Virus record (IMG/VR): IMGVR_UViG_3300025138_000129
Location: 1 to 36,552 of that record
Origin: a virus
Reading direction: 5' to 3' (one strand)
DNA length: 36,552 nucleotides
Within the stretch, counting starts at the first letter, position 1. Each line of letters starts with the position of its first letter. The position numbers were made by a program, and so were the translations under genes. Positions 29,059 to 36,044 of this stretch are shown here, piece by piece. The notes under the pieces were generated by a model. The model was not told the DNA's origin. It ran no database searches and saw nothing but the letters and a program-made list of their open reading frames with translations.

Positions 29059-29430
29059 ATGCAATCATTTAAAGAGTATAGTGATGCCCAAGAGGCATTA
29101 ACGATGCAGCAGAGGCAAAAAAGGAAGGCCTCCTTTAGAAAAAACAAAGCTAAAATTATGATAGCCCGAAAGAAAGCGGCTAAAAAATTAGCATCTCCTG
29201 AAAAATTGAAGCAACGAGCAAATGTTGCAGCACGTAAATTAATTATGAAAAAAATCCTAAAGAATAAAGAAAAATCTGACCTATCTTTTGCTGCACGTGC
29301 AGACTTAGAGAAGAAAGTCAGTAAGAAAGCTGGGGCTATAAAAAGAATAGCTAAGAAACTTCTGCCATCAATTAAGAAAGCAGATAGAGCTAAATTAAAG
29401 AAGAACGCTAACAAAACTCCAGGACAATAA
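29059..29430 (+). CDS. Very basic internal virion protein candidate
   Basis: 123 residues, about a third Lys/Arg. MQSFKEYSDAQEALTMQ is the MxSFKEY-type leader seen in its neighbours. The rest is basic amphipathic helix (QRQKRKASFRKNKAKIMIARKKAAKK ...). Similar small basic proteins are widespread in T4-like marine phages at this place. DNA packing inside the head is a reasonable role, comparable to T4 internal proteins, but not shown. GAGGATAAG precedes the ATG. It begins 23 nt after the ligase-like gene. Confidence 0.78.
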   Translation: MQSFKEYSDAQEALTMQQRQKRKASFRKNKAKIMIARKKAAKKLASPEKLKQRANVAARKLIMKKILKNKEKSDLSFAARADLEKKVSKKAGAIKRIAKKLLPSIKKADRAKLKKNANKTPGQ

Positions 29431-29431
29431 T

Positions 29432-30784
29432 ATGAAACCAGTGATAAGTTTTAATCAATATTTAAAAGAAGAAAAAGGTGAAATTACTTTTGTCTTTGGT
29501 CGATTTAATCCACCTACTGTTGGCCATGAAAAACTATTTGATAAACTAAAGAAAGAATCCAGTGGCTCATATAGAATCTACGGTTCTAAATCACAAGACC
29601 CTAAAAAGAATCCTCTTAACTTTAAACAAAAAGTTAAATTCCTGCGTAAGATGTTTCCTAAACATGCAAGATCTGTCATGGCTGATAGTGATGTAAGACA
29701 CGTTATGGATATTGCTGTCAAGTTATACGACCAAGGATATACAACAGTAAATATGGTTGCAGGTTCCGATAGAGTAAAAGAATTTGAAGTACTACTTAAC
29801 AAGTATAATGGTGTTAAGGCTCGTCATGGGTTCTATGAATTTAAAAATGATATAAAAGTAATTTCAGCAGGCGAAAGAGATCCAGATGCAGAAGGAGTGA
29901 CAGGGATGTCCGCTTCTAAAATGAGAGCAGCTGCAGCAGAAGGGGATCAGAGAAGTTTTGCAAAAGGTGTACCGAGTGGTTATGATTCTAAAGAACTATT
30001 TACTACCGTACGAAAAGCAATGGGTATCAAAGAATCTCCAAAGTTTAGAGAACATGTAGAACTACCTAAAGTCTCAGAGACACGCGAAGAATATATAGAA
30101 GGTAATTTATTTTCCGAAGGTGATACAGTTGCATTAAAAGAAACTAATGATGTGGGTACTATTCTAGTATGTGGTACTAATTATCTAGTAGTAGAATTTG
30201 GTCAATGGAAGAAAAGAGTTTGGTTAGACCAAGTTGAACTTATAGAAAAGAGTGGCGCTGGTGAAGAAGGAACCGACGAGTTAGTAAAATCCTATAGAAA
30301 GGGTGTCCCTGGCCAAAAAGAAGAAAAAGAAAAGAAGAAAAGAACTAAAGCATATCATACAGGGTTAAAGAAGTCCACCTCGGATAAAAGACAAGCACAT
30401 TTTAATAAAGGCTCAAAAATGGATGATGATAATCCAGCGGCCTATAAACCTGCACCCGGCGATGCAACTGCCAAAACAAAACCATCGAAACACACTAAGA
30501 AATATGACAAAATGTTTGGAGAATCTTTACTGTCATTTGAAGACTTTAATATTGATGAAGGTAGTGCAGATGCTGGTTTAAAGAAGAAAGCAGATAAGTC
30601 AGGTATGCCTTTAGGTATCTTAAAACAAGTTTATAAAAGAGGTGTTGCCGCATGGCGTACCGGCCATAGACCAGGCACTACTCCACAACAATGGGGATTT
30701 GCTAGAGTTAATTCATTTGTAACTAAATCATCAGGAACATGGGGTAAGGCAGACAAAGACCTTGCTGCCAAAGTTAGAGGGTAA
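29432..30784 (+). CDS. NMNAT-fold nucleotidyltransferase fused to DUF5824-like domain
   Basis: 450 residues. The leader MKPVISFNQYLKE|EKG (Leu11-X-Glu13) looks like a capsid-targeting/prohead-protease sequence. Residues 18-205 are a nucleotidyltransferase of the cytidylyltransferase/NMN-adenylyltransferase fold: GRFNPPTVGH (23-32) and GMSASKMRAAA near 162-172. A short SH3-like segment follows near 225-270 (GDTVALKETNDVGTILVCG). A linker with many Lys precedes the C-terminal domain with GMPLGILKQVYKRGVAAWRTGHRPGTTPQQW and WGKADKDLA, which matches DUF5824. It may act on NAD metabolism in the infected cell; the substrate is inferred. Confidence 0.8.
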   Translation: MKPVISFNQYLKEEKGEITFVFGRFNPPTVGHEKLFDKLKKESSGSYRIYGSKSQDPKKNPLNFKQKVKFLRKMFPKHARSVMADSDVRHVMDIAVKLYDQGYTTVNMVAGSDRVKEFEVLLNKYNGVKARHGFYEFKNDIKVISAGERDPDAEGVTGMSASKMRAAAAEGDQRSFAKGVPSGYDSKELFTTVRKAMGIKESPKFREHVELPKVSETREEYIEGNLFSEGDTVALKETNDVGTILVCGTNYLVVEFGQWKKRVWLDQVELIEKSGAGEEGTDELVKSYRKGVPGQKEEKEKKKRTKAYHTGLKKSTSDKRQAHFNKGSKMDDDNPAAYKPAPGDATAKTKPSKHTKKYDKMFGESLLSFEDFNIDEGSADAGLKKKADKSGMPLGILKQVYKRGVAAWRTGHRPGTTPQQWGFARVNSFVTKSSGTWGKADKDLAAKVRG

Positions 30785-30785
30785 T

Positions 30786-31127
30786 ATGAAATCATTTAAA
30801 GACTTTAATGAATCGGGCCTCTGGGCTAATATTCACAAGAAAAGAAAAGAAGGCCGTCCTATGAGGAAGAAAGGAGCCAAAGGAGCTCCCACTAAACAGG
30901 ATATTGAAAGATCCAGAAGTGAGTCTAAAATTCAAGAAGGCCCATTGGTAATGAATGATGGCGAAATACTAGATTCTGTTTGGAAAAAAGTAAAACCCGA
31001 ATTTGAAAAGCTAATGAAAAAAGGTAACCTCGAAATTATTAATAATTTCGCTCGTATAGGGAAGTATAAAATTACTAAAACTAAACAAGCAAAGGGTAGA
31101 GCATTTAGGTATGATTTAAATAAATGA
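30786..31127 (+). CDS. Conserved phage protein with GLWANIHxKR motif
   Basis: 113 residues from the ATG at 30786 (an upstream in-frame start at 30762 would lie in the previous gene). MKSFKDFNES is a targeting-type leader. GLWANIHKKRKEGRPMRKKGAKGAPTKQDIERSR is a motif often found in unnamed proteins of T4-like marine phages. KIQE|GP (49-52) is a good Ile-X-Glu prohead-protease site. The C-terminal 60 residues look like a small compact domain (EFEKLMKKGNLEIINNFARIGKYKI). Function unknown. Confidence 0.78.
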   Translation: MKSFKDFNESGLWANIHKKRKEGRPMRKKGAKGAPTKQDIERSRSESKIQEGPLVMNDGEILDSVWKKVKPEFEKLMKKGNLEIINNFARIGKYKITKTKQAKGRAFRYDLNK

Positions 31128-32242
31128 ATACATTTAAAGAACATTTTGATTTAATGGAAATGTCTGACGCTGAGTTAACACTACATCTTGAATCACTTAC
31201 CGAAGAACAACTAGATGAAATTCTAGGGTTCTATAAGAAAGTGTATGGTGGTGCCGCTAAATTGGCTGTGAAAGGTGTCAAAGGGGCTGGTAAATTAGCC
31301 GCCAAAGGCGCCAAAGCTGGTGCAAAGGCAGCAATTAAAAAGGGTAAAGAAAAGTTTACGGATAAGGGTAAGTTGGCAGCTGCAGAAAAGAAAGCAAAGT
31401 CAATGGAAGATAAGAGAAAGACCCGAGAGAAATTAGAAGCGGCCCGAGAGAAAATTAAACAAGAAAAAGAAGCATTGAGAAAGAAAAAAGAAAGTATGCC
31501 ACCTAATACATTTAAGAAAATGAGACTTGCACTAAAGAAGAAAGTATCTAAAGTAAATGATGCAGAAGACAATTTAAAAGAATCATATTGTCCTATAATG
31601 GAAGGTGTTAATGATCCTTCTATTTTTAAAGCAGTATTTCTTGCAGGCGGCCCAGGTTCTGGTAAATCGTTTGTAGTTGGTAAAACTGCTCTAAAAGCAT
31701 TAGGGTTTAGATTAATTAACTCTGATGATGCTTTTGAAAAAGGATTAAAGAAAGCAGGCCTTACTACTGATCCAGATGATATAGCATCTGCACAAGGACA
31801 GGCTGTAAGGGCTAGTGCTAAGACACTCACTGGTAAAATAATGGCCAGAGCTTTAGAAGGTAGAATGGGTATTGTTGTTGATGGTACTGGTAAAGATTAT
31901 AGCAAAATTAGAAACCAAGTTGATATGCTAAGAGCACTTGGATATGCGGTACATATGATTTTTGTTAATACTGATTTAGAAACGGCAATGAATAGAAATA
32001 ATAACAGACCACGTTCTTTACCAGATGATATGGTAAGTAAAATGTGGAAAGATGTGCAAAAGAACATTGGTAAATTTCAAGGGCTTTTTAGAAATCGAAT
32101 GATTGTTATAGATAATTCTATAGGGTCTGATATTGAACGGTCTTCTTTAGAAGCATATAAAGATATAAAAACCTGGGCTGCTAAGGCTCCAGAAAATTCC
32201 ATTGCAGTTAAATGGATAAAAGGACAGAAAAATGGAAAATAA
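31124..32242 (+). CDS. Zeta-toxin/PNK-like P-loop kinase with leader and Lys-rich spacer
   Basis: 372 residues. Leader MNTFKEHFDLME|MSD (Leu10-X-Glu12). Residues 35-150 are a basic Lys/Ala-rich helical spacer (AAKLAVKGVKGAGKLAAKGAKAGAKAAIKKG...). A second candidate cleavage site, PIME|G (158-161), directly precedes the kinase domain. That domain has VFLAGGPGSGKS (172-182), INSDD (198-202) and VVDGTGKDYSK, as in zeta-toxin/polynucleotide-kinase-like enzymes, and NTDLETAMNRNNNRPRSLPDD as the lid. Substrate unknown. If cut at 160, a free kinase would be released in the head. Confidence 0.82.
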   Translation: MNTFKEHFDLMEMSDAELTLHLESLTEEQLDEILGFYKKVYGGAAKLAVKGVKGAGKLAAKGAKAGAKAAIKKGKEKFTDKGKLAAAEKKAKSMEDKRKTREKLEAAREKIKQEKEALRKKKESMPPNTFKKMRLALKKKVSKVNDAEDNLKESYCPIMEGVNDPSIFKAVFLAGGPGSGKSFVVGKTALKALGFRLINSDDAFEKGLKKAGLTTDPDDIASAQGQAVRASAKTLTGKIMARALEGRMGIVVDGTGKDYSKIRNQVDMLRALGYAVHMIFVNTDLETAMNRNNNRPRSLPDDMVSKMWKDVQKNIGKFQGLFRNRMIVIDNSIGSDIERSSLEAYKDIKTWAAKAPENSIAVKWIKGQKNGK

Positions 32243-32675
32243 AGAAAGAGATAAGATAGTAAAGTCATTTAATACTAAATGGAAATACAGAAAAGATAAA
32301 GAGCAATACGGCATGGCTGATGCTTGGAAGATAATCTATTCTGAAAATGCAGAAGGTAAACTAGTAGGAGATTGCGAAGACTATGCACTATCTATTCTTT
32401 GGAGACTTTCTGGAGAAAGTCATTTAAAAATGTGGTGGTTACTACTAACCCATCAAGCAGGTATCTGTTGTGTTGGACCAAGTAAGTGGAAGATTTCACA
32501 TGCAGTATTAAGATATAAAGGTGAATGGGTAGATAACTGGACTAAGAAGTTTGGCCCTAAATCTGCTATAGAAAAGAATCATACTTTTCATATCTTTTAC
32601 GGATATGGTTGGGCATATTTTACTGCTCTTAAAATGGTAATGAGTAAGGTAGTAAGAACTATAAAGGGATTATAA
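32232..32675 (+). CDS. Transglutaminase-like cysteine protease (BTLCP-type)
   Basis: 147 residues. VGDCEDYALSILWRL has the catalytic Cys in the GDCEDYA motif, and KISHAVLRYKGEWVDNW supplies His and Asp, as in bacterial transglutaminase-like cysteine proteases. A C-terminal amphipathic helix (WAYFTALKMVMSKVVRTIKG) follows. No targeting leader is present. It overlaps the kinase gene by 11 nt. Target is unknown; protein processing or wall cross-link cleavage are options. Confidence 0.75.
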   Translation: MENKERDKIVKSFNTKWKYRKDKEQYGMADAWKIIYSENAEGKLVGDCEDYALSILWRLSGESHLKMWWLLLTHQAGICCVGPSKWKISHAVLRYKGEWVDNWTKKFGPKSAIEKNHTFHIFYGYGWAYFTALKMVMSKVVRTIKGL

Positions 32676-33043
32676 TGCATAGTTTTTTAGAACATATAGA
32701 AGAACGATTTGGGTTATATGAAGGCCAGCATGTGCCTTTAGACCAACCAATGATTGAAGCTACTAAAGACAAGGATGTTGAACTAAACTCTCCTAAACGG
32801 GGTGGTAAGGCTAAATATTATGTATATGTTAAGAATGCAAAGGGGAATGTTATTAAGATTCAATTCGGTGATACTACTGGATTGAGTGCAAAAATTAACG
32901 ATAGGGATGCTGCACGAAACTTTGCAGCTAGACATCAATGTGCTACTAAGAATGACAAGACAAAAGCCGGATATTGGGCATGTCGTCTTCCTAAGTATGC
33001 AAAACAATTAGGATTAAAAGGTGGTGGATCTTACTTTTGGTAA
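32675..33043 (+). CDS. DUF5872-like phage protein with targeting leader
   Basis: 122 residues. MHSFLEHIEE|RFGLYE|GQ contains two possible [LI]-X-Glu sites (I8-E10 and L14-E16). The domain ELNSPKRGGKAKYYVYVKNAKGNVIKIQFGDTTGLSAKINDRDAARNFAARHQC ... DKTKAGYWACRLPKYAKQLGLKGGG is a very conserved T4-like phage module, DUF5872 as I recall it. Cys and His positions (RHQC, YWAC) could bind a metal. Function unknown. The next gene begins within its end. Confidence 0.82.
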   Translation: MHSFLEHIEERFGLYEGQHVPLDQPMIEATKDKDVELNSPKRGGKAKYYVYVKNAKGNVIKIQFGDTTGLSAKINDRDAARNFAARHQCATKNDKTKAGYWACRLPKYAKQLGLKGGGSYFW

Positions 33044-33335
33044 ACCGTATTGGGAAGATGCTGATGTACGTCAGTTCGACCCTAGTAAAGAGGACGCGGA
33101 GTTCGTTTGGCACCGTGACCATGAGGATCGGGAAATAGAAATTTTAGATGGTGAGGGTTGGCAATTTCAATTACAAGATTGCCTTCCATGGTTGTTAAAG
33201 AAAGGTATGGTCTTCGATATTAAGAAAGAAGAATTCCATAGATTAATAAAGGGGGTAACCCCATTAAAATGCAGGGTAATAAAACATGGCAACAGCACAA
33301 CAGCAGCGAGAAGAGCAGTCCGCGCGTTTAGATAG
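33021..33335 (+). CDS. Cupin-like small protein, GTG start
   Basis: 104 residues, starting with GTG at 33021 (or 33024) within the end of the previous gene, with AAAAGG just ahead. WHRDHEDREIEILDGEGWQFQLQD, PWLLKKGMVFDIKKEEFHRLIKG looks like a minimal cupin-type barrel with a His/Asp-rich first motif and a later FHR. A metal-binding or enzymatic role is only a possibility. The last ~16 residues overlap the next gene in another frame. Confidence 0.68.
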   Translation: MVDLTFGKPYWEDADVRQFDPSKEDAEFVWHRDHEDREIEILDGEGWQFQLQDCLPWLLKKGMVFDIKKEEFHRLIKGVTPLKCRVIKHGNSTTAARRAVRAFR

Positions 33336-33585
33336 GATCGAACAAAAAATTGATCAAATGTCTGAAGCAATTATTGCATTGGCCCGTGCTGAAGAAAAAA
33401 TAATCACCTTAACAGAATTTGGTAAACAACAGGGTGCCCAAATATTAGCTCTTATAAATAGAGTAGACAGGTTGGATGAATTAGTTCGTTCTAATGCTTC
33501 AACTGTGAATATAATTAATAAACTATTCTGGATAGTCATTGCTACAACAGCTACAGCTATTACAGGAATGCTTTTCATACAATAG
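33286..33585 (+). CDS. Coiled-coil protein with C-terminal membrane span (XhlA-like)
   Basis: 99 residues. Heptad-like QREEQSARLDRIEQKIDQMSEAIIAL and a second helix (INRVDRLDELVRSNA) form a coiled coil. A single hydrophobic span (LFWIVIATTATAITGMLFI) closes the protein. This is the layout of the XhlA/haemolysin-like family and some holin-associated proteins. A role in lysis or membrane attachment is possible. No strong ribosome-binding site is seen; it overlaps the upstream gene by 50 nt. Confidence 0.72.
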   Translation: MATAQQQREEQSARLDRIEQKIDQMSEAIIALARAEEKIITLTEFGKQQGAQILALINRVDRLDELVRSNASTVNIINKLFWIVIATTATAITGMLFIQ

Positions 33586-33596
33586 GAGAAATCAAA

Positions 33597-34748
33597 ATGA
33601 AAATCAATGATAAAGAAACTCTAAGCATTGCTGCAGCAGTTAGTGATGTACTAGAGGGTAAGAAACCGGTTCAGGAAATGGACCCAAAGAAACACGTTAA
33701 AAAGAATCCAGATTCTGGAATGTTCTGTGTATATAATACAGCAGGAAAGAAAGTAAAAGAATTCAAGTCTAAGGAAGAAGCAGAAAAGTATGCTACTGAT
33801 AACCATGATGACTTAATGAAAGAAGTTGCAGAACCTGTTGCTAAAGGTGAGAAAGAGTTTAAGGCTAAGCACACAGTTAAAAAGTCAGGAATGAAAGACG
33901 ATGGCACTAACATGAAAGAAGCCTATCACGACGAGAAAGAAGACGAAAAGAAAGATGTCAAGAAAGAAGGTAATAAGTTTACCATGGCTCTTAATGCTGC
34001 TCGTAAGAACGGCGATGACACATTTGTTGTATCTGGTAAGAAGTACAAAGTCGAAGACTATGATGATAAAGACGATAAAGACAAAGAAGAAGTCGAAGAA
34101 GCCAAGTCTAAGTTTCCAAAATCTTTAGTCAAGAAGGCATCAGAACTTGCTCTTAAAATGGGTGGTAATATGACTGGAGCTGCAAAGAAAATTGAAAAGA
34201 TGAAGAAAGGTCTTTCAGATGATCCTGAAGTAAGAGCGGCATTACAACTTGCCAATGAAGAAGTAAATGAAGACGTAGTTGAAGAAGCTCATAAGATGAA
34301 TGAAGCTGAAGATAATAAAGCTAAGTATAAAGCATTCTTTGATAAGGCTCTTAAAAAGTTTGGAGTTGATTCGCCTGCTGAATTAAAGGGTGAGAAGAAA
34401 AAGGAATTCTTTGACTATGTAGATAAGAACTATAACTCAGAAGATGAGCCAGGTAAAGACGGAGTTAATGAAGTCTTGGGATTTGTTAAAAAGGCCGTTG
34501 ATAAAATTAAAGGCAAGCCTGATACTAGTTTTGATCCAACCAAGGTCGCAAAGAAAAATGATGGTTCTAATGATCCAGCACAAATTCTTCAGGATAAAAT
34601 AGACGAGTTGGAAGCTAAAATGAAAGGTTATGCGAAAAAAGAAAAAGATGCTGAGAGTGATGAAAAGGCTGATTACTGGGTCGAGCTCCTTAATAAAGCT
34701 TCTGACAAAGTAGTTGCTCTGAAAAAACAAATGAAAGAGGTTAGATAA
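33597..34748 (+). CDS. Lys/Glu-rich internal or scaffold-like protein
   Basis: 383 residues, AGGAG before the ATG. MKINDKETLSIAAAVSDVLEGKKPVQEM is a start common in unnamed proteins of T4-like marine phages. A FCVYNTAGKKVKEFKSKEEAEKYATDN module follows, and then long Lys/Glu/Asp-rich helical stretches. NKFTMALNAARKNGDDTFVVSGKKYKVEDY and KSLVKKASELALKMGGNMTGAAKKIEK are two small repeated-type modules. The C-terminus is a helical DKIDELEAKMKGYAKKEKDAES. This is likely a head-internal or core-associated protein. Its exact role is unknown. Confidence 0.8.
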   Translation: MKINDKETLSIAAAVSDVLEGKKPVQEMDPKKHVKKNPDSGMFCVYNTAGKKVKEFKSKEEAEKYATDNHDDLMKEVAEPVAKGEKEFKAKHTVKKSGMKDDGTNMKEAYHDEKEDEKKDVKKEGNKFTMALNAARKNGDDTFVVSGKKYKVEDYDDKDDKDKEEVEEAKSKFPKSLVKKASELALKMGGNMTGAAKKIEKMKKGLSDDPEVRAALQLANEEVNEDVVEEAHKMNEAEDNKAKYKAFFDKALKKFGVDSPAELKGEKKKEFFDYVDKNYNSEDEPGKDGVNEVLGFVKKAVDKIKGKPDTSFDPTKVAKKNDGSNDPAQILQDKIDELEAKMKGYAKKEKDAESDEKADYWVELLNKASDKVVALKKQMKEVR

Positions 34749-34750
34749 CA

Positions 34751-35071
34751 ATGAAAACTTTTAAACAGTTTAGACAGTTATTTGAACAACCGTCAACTGT
34801 AATTACATTTGCTGTGCCTTTTCAATTATTTAATAAGGCCGGTAAATCATTTACCTTTGATCTATCTAAAGACTGGAATGTAAGTTCCGTTGCATCTTCT
34901 AATGATAGACACATTGCTATAGCAGGAGAACGTAAAGACCTACAGAAATTGTTAAAAGGTCATCCTATGTTAAAAGGTAAGGTAGACGCTGCAGCAATTA
35001 TGCAAGGTGCGGTTAAGTTTACAGGTAAGGAAAAGTTCGGCAGAGGCAAGGGTAAAAACTTCTCTAACTAA
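34751..35071 (+). CDS. Small late protein with targeting leader
   Basis: 106 residues. MKTFKQFRQLFE|QPS has an ideal Leu10-X-Glu12 prohead-protease site after an MKTF leader. The rest is a small alpha/beta domain (VITFAVPFQLFNKAGKSFTFDLSKDW ... HIAIAGERKDLQKLLKGHPMLKGKV) and a basic Gly/Lys end. No family recognised. It starts 2 nt after the upstream gene's stop. Confidence 0.78.
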   Translation: MKTFKQFRQLFEQPSTVITFAVPFQLFNKAGKSFTFDLSKDWNVSSVASSNDRHIAIAGERKDLQKLLKGHPMLKGKVDAAAIMQGAVKFTGKEKFGRGKGKNFSN

Positions 35072-35088
35072 ACGGTTATATATAATAT

Positions 35089-35460
35089 ATGATGAAAATA
35101 TTTGATACCTTAAATAGGAAAAATTTTGAGCTCTATGCGGCACAGAATTATAATAATCCTGAATGTATAGACATAGGCGAATTTAAGGAGGACTTGGCTA
35201 GATTTAAATATCTTAAAAGGCTCCTTAGACGCTACGAAGTAAATGATGAGTTACAAGAAAGATTGGTTTTAAATCATCTAATAGTATTATATAATGTGTT
35301 TGGTATCGAAGCAGCTAATAAAATGATCTGGTATAAAATAGAACCAGAACATTGGACATATATAAAACCATTTCTGGTATTTTTAAATTATCTACCAGAA
35401 GATGAACAAGTAGGGGTTCCACTAGATCCATATATAGTGGAAGTATTAAGGAAAATTTAA
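35089..35460 (+). CDS. Conserved late T4-like phage protein
   Basis: 123 residues; ATG at 35089 or 35092. ECIDIGEFKEDLARFKYLKRLLRRYEV, then LQERLVLNHLIVLYNVFGIEAANKMIWYKIEPEHWTYIKPFLVFLNYLPE is an all-helical protein highly typical of a conserved unnamed family in marine T4-like phages. Function unknown. There is no clear ribosome-binding site; TATATAATATA precedes the ATG. It ends one base into the next gene. Confidence 0.82.
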   Translation: MMKIFDTLNRKNFELYAAQNYNNPECIDIGEFKEDLARFKYLKRLLRRYEVNDELQERLVLNHLIVLYNVFGIEAANKMIWYKIEPEHWTYIKPFLVFLNYLPEDEQVGVPLDPYIVEVLRKI

Positions 35461-36044
35461 TGGGTGTAGTATCACGTACAGCAGATTTATTTTACGCCTT
35501 TAGGTTTCTAAAGTTATTAGTAACGCCGTGGGATAAAACAGGTGCATACGAACAGGGTATTATTGATGAGAATGGTAAGAATCTCAAGAAGGCAAGAGAC
35601 TTAACAACTGGCCAAGAAAAAGAAGTTTATACAGTATTTCATAGGTTAGTTTTTAATCTTAAAAGATTGTTGATGAAAGTACCATTCGGTAAAACAAAGT
35701 TAGCTTCTTATGCTGCAGCTTTGTTCTTAATTAAAGAAAATACTAATCTAACAGAAGATGAAATTAGGGAAGTATTAGACGAAGTTTTAAATGACTTGGA
35801 TGAATCACTTAATGAGAGTGTATTCTTTATTAAAGATGATGTAATTAATCCAGGTAGGTATAAATTAATTAATGAAATGGCTAGTAATAAAACAGGAGAG
35901 ATAATTGCTTTCCCAGGCCAAGAAGTTATAGTAACACTTCATAGTAAACCAGTGGACTATATGTTTAACACTGGCATATATGAGGTAACACATTCTCTAA
36001 CCAATCAGAAATTATATATAAGTAGTGGAGACATAAAGAAATGA
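35460..36044 (+). CDS. Conserved late T4-like phage protein
   Basis: 194 residues. RTADLFYAFRFLKLLVTPWDKTGAYEQGIIDENGK, EVYTVFHRLVFNLKRLLMKVP and SYAAALFLIKENTNL form a helical N-terminal domain. A beta-rich C-terminal part (VFFIKDDVINPGRYKLINE ... GQEVIVTLHSKPVDYMFNTGIYEV) follows. It commonly pairs with the preceding family in T4-like phages, to my knowledge. LDES/LNES between the two domains is a possible linker. It overlaps neighbours by one base upstream and ATGA downstream. Role unknown, probably virion or head assembly. Confidence 0.82.
   Translation: MGVVSRTADLFYAFRFLKLLVTPWDKTGAYEQGIIDENGKNLKKARDLTTGQEKEVYTVFHRLVFNLKRLLMKVPFGKTKLASYAAALFLIKENTNLTEDEIREVLDEVLNDLDESLNESVFFIKDDVINPGRYKLINEMASNKTGEIIAFPGQEVIVTLHSKPVDYMFNTGIYEVTHSLTNQKLYISSGDIKK

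Noticed and set aside
35081-35086. TATAAT before the gene at 35089
   Set aside because: No -35 hexamer at 17 bp and none of the flanking bases of the conserved promoter set.
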